Assembly (NCBI RefSeq): GCF_003316875.1
Contig: NZ_QMIL01000003.1
Span: 1-64,000 of the forward strand
From: Aliidiomarina celeris
GTDB lineage: Bacteria > Pseudomonadota > Gammaproteobacteria > Enterobacterales > Alteromonadaceae
Direction: 5' to 3'
DNA: 64,000 nucleotides
Position numbers and translations under genes: made by a program. Shown in pieces: positions 34,505 through 43,224 of the stretch. The notes under the pieces are model-generated. The model worked only from the letters and a program-made list of their open reading frames with translations, was not told the origin of the DNA and did not search any database. Positions within the stretch are counted from its first letter, which is position 1, and each line of letters starts with the position of its first letter.

Positions 34505-35356
34505 ATGGCCATTGCGATTACGGCGGCTGAGCGGGAGATTTTGCAGCAAGTAAATATTCCGCCGCGGCCGGAAACCTTATTGAAGGTGAGTGCGGAGAAT
34601 AAAAAAGAAGAGCCGAATATTGCGGCTATAGCGGCGGCTATTTCGGCGGACTTGTCGATTTCTGCGGCGGTGCTGCAGGTGGTGAATTCGGCGGCGTTTC
34701 GGCGTGCGCGGCGGATTGAGTCGGTGCAGCAAGCGGTAATGACCCTTGGCTTAAAGCGGGTGTACCCGATTGTGCGGGCGGTGGCGTTGAAGGCGGCGAT
34801 GGGCGAGCATGCGGAGCTGTCGAACTTTTGGCTTTACGCGGAGAAGGTTGCGGAGTATTCCGCGCGTATTGCGCGGGCGTTAGAGCGCGGGCATTTAACG
34901 GATCATGCGTATATGTTGGGCTTGTTCCAGGGCAGCGGTATTCCGGTGTTGCTCGACTTTTACCCCGATTATTCGGATATTTTGGCGAAGCAGAGCTCTA
35001 CCAGTTGGCAGGTATTGCAGGCGGACGAATTGCAGCGATATCGCACGTCGCACACAACTGTAGGTGCTTTGCTGGCGCAGAAGTGGGCGCTGCCGAAAGT
35101 AATGGTAGAGGTGATTTACTATTCGCATGAGTACGAGGGAATTTTTTCGTCGGGTGAATTAGGGCAGCAGGGCGCTGATTTACTCGGTATTTTAAAAATT
35201 GCACGGTATTTAACAGACCGAATGTTCAGGCCTGAGCCGGGTGAGGAAGAATGGGCCGCTATTCGCGACGAAGTGATTGAACACTTTCAGCTCGACGACA
35301 TGCAGTTTAACGATATTGTGGCCTTGCTCGACGCCGATGACGAGGAAAACGAATAA
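34505..35356 (+). CDS. HDOD domain protein
   Basis: 283 residues. The start at 34505 has GGGAG nine bases upstream. An HDOD domain (HD-GYP related but without the catalytic HD pair) spans most of the protein: IPPRPETLLKV, ADLSISAAVLQVVNSAAF, VQQAVMTLGLKRVYPIVRAVAL and HTTVGALLAQKWALP. HDOD proteins act in signalling and stress output, without a known enzyme activity. The gene is G+C-richer than the island and is the first gene of the conserved right flank. Confidence 0.85.
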   Translation: MAIAITAAEREILQQVNIPPRPETLLKVSAENKKEEPNIAAIAAAISADLSISAAVLQVVNSAAFRRARRIESVQQAVMTLGLKRVYPIVRAVALKAAMGEHAELSNFWLYAEKVAEYSARIARALERGHLTDHAYMLGLFQGSGIPVLLDFYPDYSDILAKQSSTSWQVLQADELQRYRTSHTTVGALLAQKWALPKVMVEVIYYSHEYEGIFSSGELGQQGADLLGILKIARYLTDRMFRPEPGEEEWAAIRDEVIEHFQLDDMQFNDIVALLDADDEENE

Positions 35357-35393
35357 ATAACGCGCAGTTAGAAAGCGGGCGGCTAAAAATCCC

Positions 35394-35421
35394 TTGCCAG
35401 CACTCCGCTCCTCGGTATAAT
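35394..35421 (+). promoter_or_regulatory. sigma-70 promoter of tRNA-Trp
   Basis: TTGCCA at 35394-35399, a 16-base spacer and a consensus TATAAT at 35416-35421. A G+C-rich stretch follows the -10, as in stringently controlled stable-RNA promoters. The tRNA begins 32 bases after the -10. Confidence 0.75.
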
Positions 35422-35452
35422 GCAGCCCGTGCTTTCAAGCACTTTGTTCTGC

Positions 35453-35529
35453 AGGGGTGTAGTTCCAATTGGTAGAACAGCGGTCTCCAAAACCGACGGT
35501 TGGGGGTTCGAATCCCTCCACCCCTGCCA
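35453..35529 (+). tRNA. trpT: tRNA-Trp (CCA anticodon)
   Basis: Full cloverleaf: acceptor AGGGGTG with CACCCCT, discriminator G and encoded CCA. The anticodon loop is CTCCAAA with anticodon CCA. The T-arm loop is GTTCGAATC. It closely follows the E. coli tRNA-Trp sequence. A single isolated gene with its own promoter. Confidence 0.97.
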
Positions 35530-35537
35530 TTTCTTTT

Positions 35538-35553
35538 AGCCTCGCTCGAGGCT
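35538..35553. terminator. hairpin after tRNA-Trp
   Basis: AGCCTC and GAGGCT form a 6-bp stem around GCTC, followed only by GTTTA on the plus strand. It lies between the end of the tRNA and the end of the convergent rimI gene, so it is a plausible but weak terminator. Confidence 0.4.
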
Positions 35554-35555
35554 GT

Positions 35556-36035
35556 TTACGCTGAACGCCCGTACACAATAGCCGTTTCGTATGGATCTGC
35601 TGGGTTTTTCGGTGGGTAATACCCTAAACGCTTACCTAACGCATTAAAACCATAGCGCTCGTACAGTCGAATGGCGGCGTGGTTGCTTTCTCGTACTTCT
35701 AAAAACACAGACGTGGCAAGAAAGGGCATGGTGTCGGTGGGTTCGTCGTTCGGTTCAAATTGGCTTAAGCGCAAAAGTAGCTCATTGAGCAATACGCTGC
35801 CGTAGCCTTTCCCTTGGTGCTTGGGGTGTACGGCTATATTCATTAAGGTAATTTCGTCGGCCACTTCATGGCTCACATAAAACCCCACCATTTCTTGCTG
35901 AACCACTAAGGAAACAACGCTGTAGCCAGTTCCAAAGCAGCCACGCATGGTTTTTTCGCTCCAGGGCGCAATGTGTGCCGCCTGTTCTATGAGCATTAAG
36001 TCGGGTGTAAATACAGACAACTCGGCAATAATCAT
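35556..36035 (-). CDS. rimI: ribosomal protein S18-alanine N-acetyltransferase
   Basis: 159-residue GNAT enzyme that acetylates the N-terminal alanine of ribosomal protein S18. IAPWSEKTMRGCF near the N-terminus, EITLMNIAVHPKHQGKGYGSVLL (acetyl-CoA loop) and LEVRESNHAAIRLYERYGF are the RimI pattern. It follows holD after 22 bases, the same pair as in E. coli. Confidence 0.9.
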   Translation of the reverse strand: MIIAELSVFTPDLMLIEQAAHIAPWSEKTMRGCFGTGYSVVSLVVQQEMVGFYVSHEVADEITLMNIAVHPKHQGKGYGSVLLNELLLRLSQFEPNDEPTDTMPFLATSVFLEVRESNHAAIRLYERYGFNALGKRLGYYPPKNPADPYETAIVYGRSA

Positions 36036-36057
36036 AGTTGCATTACTTTTTTATAAA

Positions 36058-36414
36058 TCACTGCGTTATAAAAGGCTTGAGTAGGTTCCATAGGGCTCTT
36101 TTTTCCTCGGGTGTGAGTCTACTTTTGGCATAAGGGCTGCAGTCGATTACGGGTTTTTGTCCGGCGCTGCTCACTAAGGTTGGGCGAGACTCAATATACT
36201 GGCTTAAGTCCATTAACCAAGGGAAGTTTCCAACGGGCAATGGGGTAGGGAACTGCAACAGCCATGGGCCAAGTTGATAAAGTGCCACTTGTGTCGGGGT
36301 TTCTGTAACGTCTGCCTGTGCGGCTTGAACTGCCGGAGAGCCTGGGCGTTCGCACAGGTCATAACGCGGAATTTTCAATGCGTCTAATGCTGCGAGTTGT
36401 TCGGCGCTCCACAT
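36058..36414 (-). CDS. holD: DNA polymerase III psi subunit
   Basis: 118 residues from the ATG at 36414, which has AAAGGAG upstream and overlaps the serB stop (TAATG). An upstream in-frame ATG would run far into serB. Psi links the clamp loader to chi and SSB. Similarity is modest, as usual for HolD: AALDALKIPRYDLCERPG at the N-terminus and LYQLGPWLLQFP later. The position between serB and rimI supports the call. Confidence 0.75.
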   Translation of the reverse strand: MWSAEQLAALDALKIPRYDLCERPGSPAVQAAQADVTETPTQVALYQLGPWLLQFPTPLPVGNFPWLMDLSQYIESRPTLVSSAGQKPVIDCSPYAKSRLTPEEKRALWNLLKPFITQ

Positions 36415-37085
36415 TAGTTGGTGCTCCTTTCGCCGCTTAGCAACGGAATAATTAAGGCTAAGTTGGGTTCCTGTATACAAAAGTCGGCGACTTTCTGTAG
36501 CGCAGGCTTTGCCATAAAAGCAATACCTGTGCCCGCAGACTGAATCATATCAATATCGTTAGCACCGTCGCCTACGGCTATAACCTGTTGTGGCTCGAGG
36601 TGATAGGTTCGCATTAACGACAGTAAGGTTTGTTGCTTTGCTTTCGCGTCTACAATAGGCCCAATCAATTTGCCGGTAAGTGTGTCGTTCTGTACTTCCA
36701 AGGTGTTGCACACCACATGGTCGGCGTGAAAACGACGCGCCGCTTCGTCAGCAAACCAGGTGAAGCCACCCGACACAATGACAATACGCCAACGATGGTG
36801 CTTTAACCAACGCATAAGTTCATCGGCACCCGGCATAAAGGGCAGGTGGTTGCACATGCTTAAAATGGTTTGTTCGGGAATGCCGGCAAGTTTGGCCACA
36901 CGCGCATGCAAGGCTTCAGTAAAGTCGAGTTCGCCTTGCATTGCCGCTTCAGTGATTGCCGCCACTTCTGCCTCGCAGCCGGCTACACTGGCGATGGCGT
37001 CTATGCTTTCCATGGCAATAAGGGTGGAGTCCATATCGAAAATAGCAAGGCCTGGCGACTGCATGCGCGGCAGTTGATGACTCAT
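36414..37085 (-). CDS. serB: phosphoserine phosphatase
   Basis: HAD-family enzyme for the last step of serine synthesis. 223 residues with LAIFDMDSTLIAMESID (nucleophile aspartate in DxDST), VIVSGGFTWFAD and VIAVGDGANDIDMI. It lacks the N-terminal regulatory extension of about 90 residues found in E. coli SerB, a known shorter form. It is the first gene of serB-holD-rimI and is divergent from the smp-type gene, as in enterobacteria. Confidence 0.92.
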   Translation of the reverse strand: MSHQLPRMQSPGLAIFDMDSTLIAMESIDAIASVAGCEAEVAAITEAAMQGELDFTEALHARVAKLAGIPEQTILSMCNHLPFMPGADELMRWLKHHRWRIVIVSGGFTWFADEAARRFHADHVVCNTLEVQNDTLTGKLIGPIVDAKAKQQTLLSLMRTYHLEPQQVIAVGDGANDIDMIQSAGTGIAFMAKPALQKVADFCIQEPNLALIIPLLSGERSTN

Positions 37086-37224
37086 GCGATCTTTTCCTCG
37101 TTCGAACGTGGTTTACATTGCCAGCTCAATGGGGCTAAAGCGAACGGCACTTGGGTAAAGAAACAGGTAGGTATAGTACCAGAATCTCGTTGTCACTCCA
37201 GTGGTGTTCGGCTAAAGTATTCGC

Positions 37225-37866
37225 ATGCAAAAAGAATTTTCCCCACGGCGTATCTTTCGCTGGTATTTTCATGAAGACCGCTGGTTAAGGCGCGGCTTGG
37301 CGCTAGCTATAGCTTTATTTTTACTTTCTGCTGTAGCCAACGTTTATATGCAACTGAGTGAACGAGGGCGCGAGGTTGCTGTTGTGCACACGGAACGCTT
37401 GGCTCGGCTTATATTGGCGCAAGCCCAGCACGAGGCGCAAATTTGGTTTTTACAGGACAACTTGACGGGGCTTGAAAGTTTAGCGCGCCATTTGCAGCAG
37501 CAAACTGAAATTTTGGAAGTGGCTATTCAAGACCAGTATGGCCAAACCTTGGTGCGTATAGGCCACGATTTGCCGGTGTATGAATATTTACAGTCTCTGC
37601 CTCAAGTTATTTGGGCAAAACCTATGGTGGAGCCGGTGCTGGACCGCGACGGCCCGGGTGCCCAGCTGTTGGGTTTTGTTCGTATCACCTTCGACTACGA
37701 CCGCATTATGGCGGAGTCGCGTTCGTTCAACCGTTCGATTATGAGTGAAAACGCCTATGTAATGCTGCTCGCATTTTTCGCAGGCATTATGGTGGCTGCT
37801 GCGTTTATTCGGCGCCGCAAACCGGCGGTTATTCGCGGTTTAAAAGAACAATCACCGGACCTCTAA
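37225..37866 (+). CDS. smp: SMP/YtjB-type membrane protein
   Basis: 213 residues with a transmembrane helix near the N-terminus (about 25-43, GLALAIALFLLSAVANVYM), a periplasmic stretch (VVHTERLARLILAQAQ) and a second helix near the C-terminus (about 173-192, NAYVMLLAFFAGIMVAAAF). This topology and its divergent location next to serB match YtjB (SMP), an inner-membrane protein of poorly known function. The frame ends five bases before the TatD-like gene. Confidence 0.82.
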   Translation: MQKEFSPRRIFRWYFHEDRWLRRGLALAIALFLLSAVANVYMQLSERGREVAVVHTERLARLILAQAQHEAQIWFLQDNLTGLESLARHLQQQTEILEVAIQDQYGQTLVRIGHDLPVYEYLQSLPQVIWAKPMVEPVLDRDGPGAQLLGFVRITFDYDRIMAESRSFNRSIMSENAYVMLLAFFAGIMVAAAFIRRRKPAVIRGLKEQSPDL

Positions 37867-37870
37867 GCCG

Positions 37871-38644
37871 ATGCTGGCGCTATTCGACAGCCATTGCCAT
37901 TTAGACTTCTCGGTATTTGATATTGACCGTGCAAACGTAATTGCTCGCGCTGAAGGCGTGGGTGTGAAGCACTTTGCAGTGCCAGGGGTAACGCGGGCGC
38001 AATGGCTTACTTGCAGCCAGATATTTCGTTCAATGCCGCAGGTTACGCTTGGTTTCGGTTTACACCCGTACTTTATTGCCGAGCACGTACCGGCCGACTT
38101 AATGCACCTTTGCCAAACACTTAAAGCAAACCCTGCCGCTTTTGTAGGGGAAATTGGGCTCGACACCACTTGTGCCTTTCCTGTACTCCAACAGCAACTC
38201 TTCTCCGCTCAGCTGAATATTGCGGCGCAATATCAACGCCCCGTGGTGTTGCACCATCGAAAGTCGCTCGACACCATGTTGGCTGTAGTGAAAAACACGA
38301 AAGGATTGCGCGGTGGGCTGGTGCATGCATTTAGTGGTAGCCGCGAGCAAGCTCAGGCGTGGTTTAACCAAGGCTTTAAGTTGGGTATGGGCGGTGTAGT
38401 TACTTATCCGCGCGCGAAGAAAACACGCGCCGTGGTAACGGCTTTACCGCTCGAGGCGTTTGTACTGGAAACCGACAGCCCAGACATGCCGCTTGCGGGG
38501 TATCAAGGGCAACGCAATGAACCGATGCGGGTGGCGGAGGTGTTTCGTTGTTTTGTAGAACTGCGCCAAGCGGCTTTTCCACATGAAACAGAACGCGAAA
38601 TTGCGGAGGCGTTGTTTCGTAACTCGCAATCGCTATTTTGTTAA
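37871..38644 (+). CDS. TatD-family metal-dependent hydrolase, YjjV-like
   Basis: 257 residues with the family signatures DSHCHLDF (metal-binding HxH at the N-terminus), VGEIGLDTT, PVVLHHRKS, GLVHAFSGS and ETDSPDMPL. TatD proteins are 3'-5' nucleases or phosphodiesterases. The sequence is closest in style to YjjV. Five bases after the smp-type gene, probably co-transcribed. Confidence 0.88.
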   Translation: MLALFDSHCHLDFSVFDIDRANVIARAEGVGVKHFAVPGVTRAQWLTCSQIFRSMPQVTLGFGLHPYFIAEHVPADLMHLCQTLKANPAAFVGEIGLDTTCAFPVLQQQLFSAQLNIAAQYQRPVVLHHRKSLDTMLAVVKNTKGLRGGLVHAFSGSREQAQAWFNQGFKLGMGGVVTYPRAKKTRAVVTALPLEAFVLETDSPDMPLAGYQGQRNEPMRVAEVFRCFVELRQAAFPHETEREIAEALFRNSQSLFC

Positions 38645-38753
38645 GGTTCGTCGCGTTTCATGTGGTTAGCGCAGCAAAATCTGTCTAGTATTCGTTCATT
38701 ACTATAATGTGAGTGAAATTTATACTCACCCTTTCGCCCATAAGGAGAGCCTC

Positions 38754-40808
38754 GTGCGCCTGACTTCGCTTGGTTTCATAGCCATAACGTTAATGTTTGC
38801 CTCGTTTGTAAGTGACGCGAACACAACAGTTCGCCCGTTACAGCTTGACGATGTGTTTGAACTTGAGTTTGCTGCCGACCCGCAGCCGAGCCCCTCGGGA
38901 GAGCATATTGTGTTTGTACGCACATGGATGGACCGCGAGCAGGATCGGCGTCGTTCCTCGTTGTGGATGATGAACAGCGACGGCTCGAACCTGCAAGCGC
39001 TCACCGACCGGAATATAAACGCAAGTTCGCCGCGTTGGTCACCCACGGGTGATCGCATAGCATTTTTGGCCAATGGGCAAATTCAAATGCTGTGGCTCGA
39101 CTCGGGCCGCACTGCGCAGGTGACGACGTTGCAACAAGGCGCAGGTAGTATTGAGTGGTCGCCCGACGGAAACTGGTTGGCCTTTAGTATGTTTACTCCG
39201 AAAGCGAAGCCTGCACCGGTGAGTTTGCCGGGTAAACCGGCGCAAGCCGAGTGGGCGGCGCCCCCCATTTACATTGACGATATGAACTACCGCGCCGACG
39301 GACGTGGGTTTTTAGCGTCGGGTTACAGCCAGATTTATTTGGTGTCGGCGCAGGGTGGCTCGGCAATTCAGCTTACCGAGGGCGACTTTAATCATGGTGG
39401 TGCACTGAGCTGGCAACACGACGGCAAGGCACTGTTCTTCTCGGCGAATCGTTACAGTGATTGGCAGTCGCAGCCGTTGAATTCGGAAATTTTCAAGCTC
39501 GATCTCGATTCTCGTGAATTAACCCAATTAACCGATCGGTTTGGCCCAGACGCTAACCCACAAGTGTCGCCAAATGGCGAATTGATTGCGTATGTAGGAT
39601 TTGATGATCGCCGTTTAGCGCACCAACATAATCGTTTGTATGTAATGAATGCCGACGGCAGTAATGTGCGCGCGTTAACTGCTGATTTAGATCAGGGAAT
39701 TAGTCAGTTTCAATGGCAGCCGAATAGCCGTGGTTTAGTGGTGGGCTATGTGGAAAACGGTGCGGGTATTATTGCTGAACAGCCGCTTCGAGGTGAGCGT
39801 CGAGTATTGGCGAACGACTGGGGTGGGCTTTCCTATAGTCGCCCGTATTCAGGTGGGCAGTTCTCACTTTCCAGCTCAGGTTATGTAGCCTACACGCAGA
39901 GTAGTACGGCGCACCCTGCTGAATTGGCTACGGTGCGTGTCACGCGTCGGCCGAGCAGTACTACATTAACCGCGCTCAATGCAGATTTGTTAATGAAGCG
40001 TACGGTAGGCGAAGTAGAAGAGTTTTGGTACCGCTCATCGGTTGATGAAAAGCCGATTCAAGGCTGGATTATGTATCCACCAGGTTTCGATGCAAGCCAG
40101 CAATATCCGTTAATTCTCGAAATTCATGGCGGCCCTCACACGGCGTACGGACCTTATTTTGCGATGGAACTTCAGCTGATGGCCGCGCAGGGATATGTGG
40201 TGCTGTACACCAACCCGCGGGGGAGCACCAGCTATGGTGAAGACTTTGCGAATTTGATTCACCACAACTACCCAAGCCACGACTACAACGACCTGATGGA
40301 CGGCGTAGATGCGGTGCTGGCGCGTGGTTTTATCAATGAAGATGAGTTGTTTATTACCGGCGGCAGCGGTGGTGGAGTATTAACCACATGGACTATCGGG
40401 CATACAGATCGGTTCGCCGCAGCGGTTGCTGTGAATCCGGTGATTAATTGGTATAGCTTTGTGCTCAATGCCGACATGTACAACTACTTTTCCCAGTACT
40501 GGTTCCCTGGTTTGCCGTGGGACATGCCAGAGCACTATTTAAAGTACTCGCCAATATCGTACGTGGGTAATGTGAGCACTCCGACCATGCTGTTTACTGG
40601 TGAGTCTGATCACCGAACGCCAATTTCGGAAACCGAGCAGTATTATCAGGCCCTGCAATTACGTGGTATTGAAAGTGCGATGGTGCGGGTGCCGGGCGCT
40701 TCCCATGCCTTGCATACTCGCCCAAGTAACCATATGGCGAAGCCGGCGTATGTGATTCACTGGTTCGAGAAGTTCCGCGCGAGCAAGGGCTCAGGCTCTG
40801 AAGAATAG
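38754..40808 (+). CDS. secreted S9-family prolyl oligopeptidase-type peptidase
   Basis: 684 residues from a GTG at 38754, preferred because AAGGAG is at 38742-38747 and a signal peptide follows at once (RLTSLGFIAITLMFASFVSDA). The upstream ATG at 38709 would bury it. An N-terminal beta-propeller with WD40/PD40-like repeats (PSGEHIVFVRTW, SPDGNWLAFS, SPNGELIAYVG) precedes the alpha/beta hydrolase domain. The latter has LEIHGGPHTAYG, the catalytic serine in TGGSGGGVLT, an aspartate in TGESDHRTP and the histidine in GASHALHTRP. It degrades oligopeptides in the periplasm or outside. Confidence 0.9.
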   Translation: MRLTSLGFIAITLMFASFVSDANTTVRPLQLDDVFELEFAADPQPSPSGEHIVFVRTWMDREQDRRRSSLWMMNSDGSNLQALTDRNINASSPRWSPTGDRIAFLANGQIQMLWLDSGRTAQVTTLQQGAGSIEWSPDGNWLAFSMFTPKAKPAPVSLPGKPAQAEWAAPPIYIDDMNYRADGRGFLASGYSQIYLVSAQGGSAIQLTEGDFNHGGALSWQHDGKALFFSANRYSDWQSQPLNSEIFKLDLDSRELTQLTDRFGPDANPQVSPNGELIAYVGFDDRRLAHQHNRLYVMNADGSNVRALTADLDQGISQFQWQPNSRGLVVGYVENGAGIIAEQPLRGERRVLANDWGGLSYSRPYSGGQFSLSSSGYVAYTQSSTAHPAELATVRVTRRPSSTTLTALNADLLMKRTVGEVEEFWYRSSVDEKPIQGWIMYPPGFDASQQYPLILEIHGGPHTAYGPYFAMELQLMAAQGYVVLYTNPRGSTSYGEDFANLIHHNYPSHDYNDLMDGVDAVLARGFINEDELFITGGSGGGVLTTWTIGHTDRFAAAVAVNPVINWYSFVLNADMYNYFSQYWFPGLPWDMPEHYLKYSPISYVGNVSTPTMLFTGESDHRTPISETEQYYQALQLRGIESAMVRVPGASHALHTRPSNHMAKPAYVIHWFEKFRASKGSGSEE

Positions 40809-40828
40809 GGAGCGCTGTGTGCTCCCTT
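40808..40828. terminator. bidirectional hairpin between convergent genes
   Basis: AGGGAGC, a 7-base loop and GCTCCCT form a perfect 7-bp stem that begins within the S9 peptidase stop codon. The cupin gene converges from the other side. There is no long T-run. Confidence 0.5.
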
Positions 40829-40842
40829 AACTTGCTATCGCT

Positions 40843-41502
40843 TTAATAACCAACAGGAAGATGACCGGTTTTTACCCAAATAACGGTCTCTTCCTCAACA
40901 AATGGCGTGTGCTGGCTCATGTGTGGGCTGCGCAGCCAAGTACCCGCTGGGTAACGGCCAAACTCGTCACAAAAACAGCCTGAGAGCACAAATATTTCTT
41001 CGCCACCGAAATGCCGGTGGGGTTTGAAAACTTCCCCTGCTGGCCACTTTACTAAAGCAACATGCTCATGTTCAAAGTTATGCAACGGCATAACGTGCAA
41101 ACCACCGTGTCCGGGCAGCCATTGTGCCGTGTTGGTGTTGATTTGGAATTGCGCGGTGTCGCCCGGAGCGAACTGGCAGAGCTTGACCAACAAGGTGCAG
41201 CCGGGAACTGAATGTGGACTATGCGAGGTGCCGGGCGGGTTACGGAAATAAGTGCCGGCGGGATAGTCGCCGTGCTCGTCGGAGAATACACCGTCCAGTA
41301 CAAATATTTCTTCGCCGGCTGGGTGCTGGTGGGCGGAAAACGTAGAGTTGGGTGCATAGCGAACAATGCTGGTAGCGCGGCCGCTTTCTGCAGATTCGCG
41401 CTCTAGTTTTTTGCGCTCCACGCCAGCCATTGGGCTTGGCTCCCACTCTTGCTCGTGGGTTGGAATAACAACGCGCTGTTCAAAGTTCATGTTTAACATC
41501 AA
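40843..41502 (-). CDS. double-cupin protein of the ChrR type
   Basis: 219 residues with two tandem ChrR-type cupin domains, about 30-115 and 130-215. Each has the metal-binding pattern: HQHPAGEEIFVLDGVFSDEHGDYPAGTY-like in the first and HRHFGGEEIFVLSG in the second. ChrR cupins sense singlet oxygen as anti-sigma factors, but the N-terminal zinc anti-sigma domain is absent, so this is a free cupin with unknown ligand. Two starts (MMLNMNF) are close together. Confidence 0.8.
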   Translation of the reverse strand: MMLNMNFEQRVVIPTHEQEWEPSPMAGVERKKLERESAESGRATSIVRYAPNSTFSAHQHPAGEEIFVLDGVFSDEHGDYPAGTYFRNPPGTSHSPHSVPGCTLLVKLCQFAPGDTAQFQINTNTAQWLPGHGGLHVMPLHNFEHEHVALVKWPAGEVFKPHRHFGGEEIFVLSGCFCDEFGRYPAGTWLRSPHMSQHTPFVEEETVIWVKTGHLPVGY

Positions 41503-41565
41503 ACGTGGCTCTCTTTAGGTAAGCTTTAAGGAAGCGTTTATAAACACAACGGATATAACAGAATA

Positions 41566-41600
41566 CAAAAAAAAGGGCAGAACCGATCGGTCCTGCCCTT
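41566..41600 (-). terminator. terminator of the Yip1-family gene
   Basis: On the minus strand AAGGGCAG and CTGCCCTT pair around a central palindromic CCGATCGG, followed by eight T's and G. It lies 17 bases past the stop of the minus-strand membrane-protein gene and upstream of the cupin gene. A textbook rho-independent terminator. Confidence 0.92.
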
Positions 41601-41616
41601 TTAAATTTGAAAAACC

Positions 41617-42216
41617 TTAGCTTGCGAACACGGGCATGAAGCCGTTTGTCCAAGCCATGGCTGTTGTTACCATTAAGCACACCATAAGAATGAGCCCTGC
41701 GGTAACCACTGAACTTGCGTAAATGAAACCACGCTCTTCAGGAATGTGCATTAAAATGGGCACGCCCACGTAGAGTAAATAAACGGAGTACGCAACCCCA
41801 GCTAAAAACACCATGCTCATAAACCAAAGTTCTGGATAAAGCGCACCTACGCCAGCCATAAGCACGGGCGTAGCTGTGTACGCGGCAAGCTCAATCGACT
41901 GTGTAAAGGTTGGCGCAGCCCCGAAAGTTTTCGCCATCCAATGCACAATATAAGAAAGCGCTAAAACGCCGCCAATTAAACCCACATACATCACAACCGC
42001 CATGGCTAGCGCACTTTCTTGCGTAAGAAAAATGCTTTCTCGCGCGCCAATGCTCCAACCTAAGTGTGCGGCAGAATAATATGCACACACAGCAGGAATA
42101 AGTGCGATTAATAAAATGTGGGTGAGTGAATAGGGCAAGCTTTCATGACGCTCATCTATTGTTTTCCACTCTCTTAACGGATGGGCGTAGAGACCCCAGA
42201 TATGATTTAGTATCAT
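41617..42216 (-). CDS. Yip1-family inner-membrane protein
   Basis: 199 residues from the ATG at 42216, which has AAGGAG just upstream. The longer frame from 42264 has no ribosome site. The Yip1 pattern is seen in NHIWGLYAHPLREWKTI at the N-terminus and five hydrophobic helices. No function is established for this bacterial group. Confidence 0.78.
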   Translation of the reverse strand: MILNHIWGLYAHPLREWKTIDERHESLPYSLTHILLIALIPAVCAYYSAAHLGWSIGARESIFLTQESALAMAVVMYVGLIGGVLALSYIVHWMAKTFGAAPTFTQSIELAAYTATPVLMAGVGALYPELWFMSMVFLAGVAYSVYLLYVGVPILMHIPEERGFIYASSVVTAGLILMVCLMVTTAMAWTNGFMPVFAS

Positions 42217-42320
42217 TGCTACTCCTTGAAGCGCATCGCCTCGTTGACCATCAACAGACAACACTTTGTTGTTGCTCCATTATAGGAGGCGAAGCGCTTC
42301 ACAAATCAAGAATGAAAGGT

Positions 42321-42341
42321 TCTGAACAATTTTTGTTCAGA
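42321..42341. promoter_or_regulatory. perfect 9-bp inverted repeat upstream of miaE
   Basis: TCTGAACAA, TTT, TTGTTCAGA. It lies 46 bases before the miaE start, in the divergent promoter region shared with the Yip1-family gene, so it is a candidate operator. An in-frame ATG just upstream at 42312 could in principle include it in the coding sequence, which is why the miaE start matters. Confidence 0.45.
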
Positions 42342-42386
42342 CGATTTTGTTATAAAGAAGTTAGCCCAGTGAGGAGTATATCGGCA

Positions 42387-43205
42387 ATGAGTACAGCAAG
42401 TTTTGGTGCTGAGGAATTCGGTGCTAAAGAAAGAGTACGCCACTCGGCGGAGATTGAAACCTTGCTTGAGCCCATTCATGATTTTTTGCTTTGTCGTACG
42501 CCGCAGGCTTGGCTAAATGAAGCGCAAAAAGCGCAGTGGCAAGATGTGTTGCTGATTGACCACTTGCACTGCGAGCTCAAGGCCGCGCAAAGTGCTGCTT
42601 TGCTGTTACGCCGTTATGTGCTTGATCAAGAAGGGGCTGAGCAGGTTTTGCAGTGGTTATTACCCTATGAGGACTGCGTATACCGAGGGAAAGCGGTGAA
42701 CTTGCGTGAGCTGGGTCGCCATATTCCGCGCATTAAAGTAGTGACCCAACATGCATGGCAGGCGCGGTTAGTCGACCGCATGGTGTTGCTGATGAAAGAA
42801 GAGTTGCACCATTTCACTCAGGTGTATGAAATTTTACAAGCGCGCGGCATTGACATTCGAGCGGTGAGTGCGTCGCGTTATGCCGCGGGTTTAATTCGGC
42901 ACGCGCACACTCATGAACCTAAAACGCTGATTGATAAACTGATTATTGGTGCGCTTATCGAAGCGCGTTCGTGCGAGCGGTTTGCGGCACTTGCGCCGTT
43001 TCTCGACCAAGAACTGAACCGTTTTTATGTGTCGTTGCTTCGTTCGGAGGCGCGCCATTTCGAAGATTATTTAACCTTGGCAGAAATGGTGAAAGGCGAA
43101 GCGATTACCAACGAAATTGCGCGGCTCGCAACGATTGAAGCGAACCTAATTCAGCAACAGGACGCCGAGTTGCGGTTTCATAGCGGCGTGCCGCAGGTTG
43201 TGTAA
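42387..43205 (+). CDS. miaE: tRNA-(ms2io6A37) hydroxylase
   Basis: Di-iron monooxygenase that hydroxylates 2-methylthio-N6-isopentenyladenosine at tRNA position 37. 272 residues from the ATG at 42387, with GAGGAG at 42371-42376. Iron-binding helices are visible as LIDHLHCELKAAQSA, MKEELHHFTQVYE, IEARSCERFAAL and RSEARHFEDY. A longer frame from 42126 has no relation to MiaE. The stop codon lies in a strong hairpin at 43190-43213. Confidence 0.9.
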   Translation: MSTASFGAEEFGAKERVRHSAEIETLLEPIHDFLLCRTPQAWLNEAQKAQWQDVLLIDHLHCELKAAQSAALLLRRYVLDQEGAEQVLQWLLPYEDCVYRGKAVNLRELGRHIPRIKVVTQHAWQARLVDRMVLLMKEELHHFTQVYEILQARGIDIRAVSASRYAAGLIRHAHTHEPKTLIDKLIIGALIEARSCERFAALAPFLDQELNRFYVSLLRSEARHFEDYLTLAEMVKGEAITNEIARLATIEANLIQQQDAELRFHSGVPQVV

Positions 43206-43213
43206 CCTGCGGC
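43190..43213. terminator. 10-bp perfect hairpin spanning the miaE stop codon
   Basis: GCCGCAGGTT, loop GTGT, AACCTGCGGC. The TAA stop of miaE is at the loop and right arm, and the convergent lpxH ends 12 bases further. There is no T-run, so it may work as a 3' stabiliser or a bidirectional block. Confidence 0.55.
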
Positions 43214-43224
43214 ATAAGCCAAGA

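Noticed and set aside
42126-42386. N-terminal extension of miaE
   Set aside because: It overlaps the divergent membrane-protein gene and promoter, lacks MiaE similarity, and a ribosome site marks the start at 42387.
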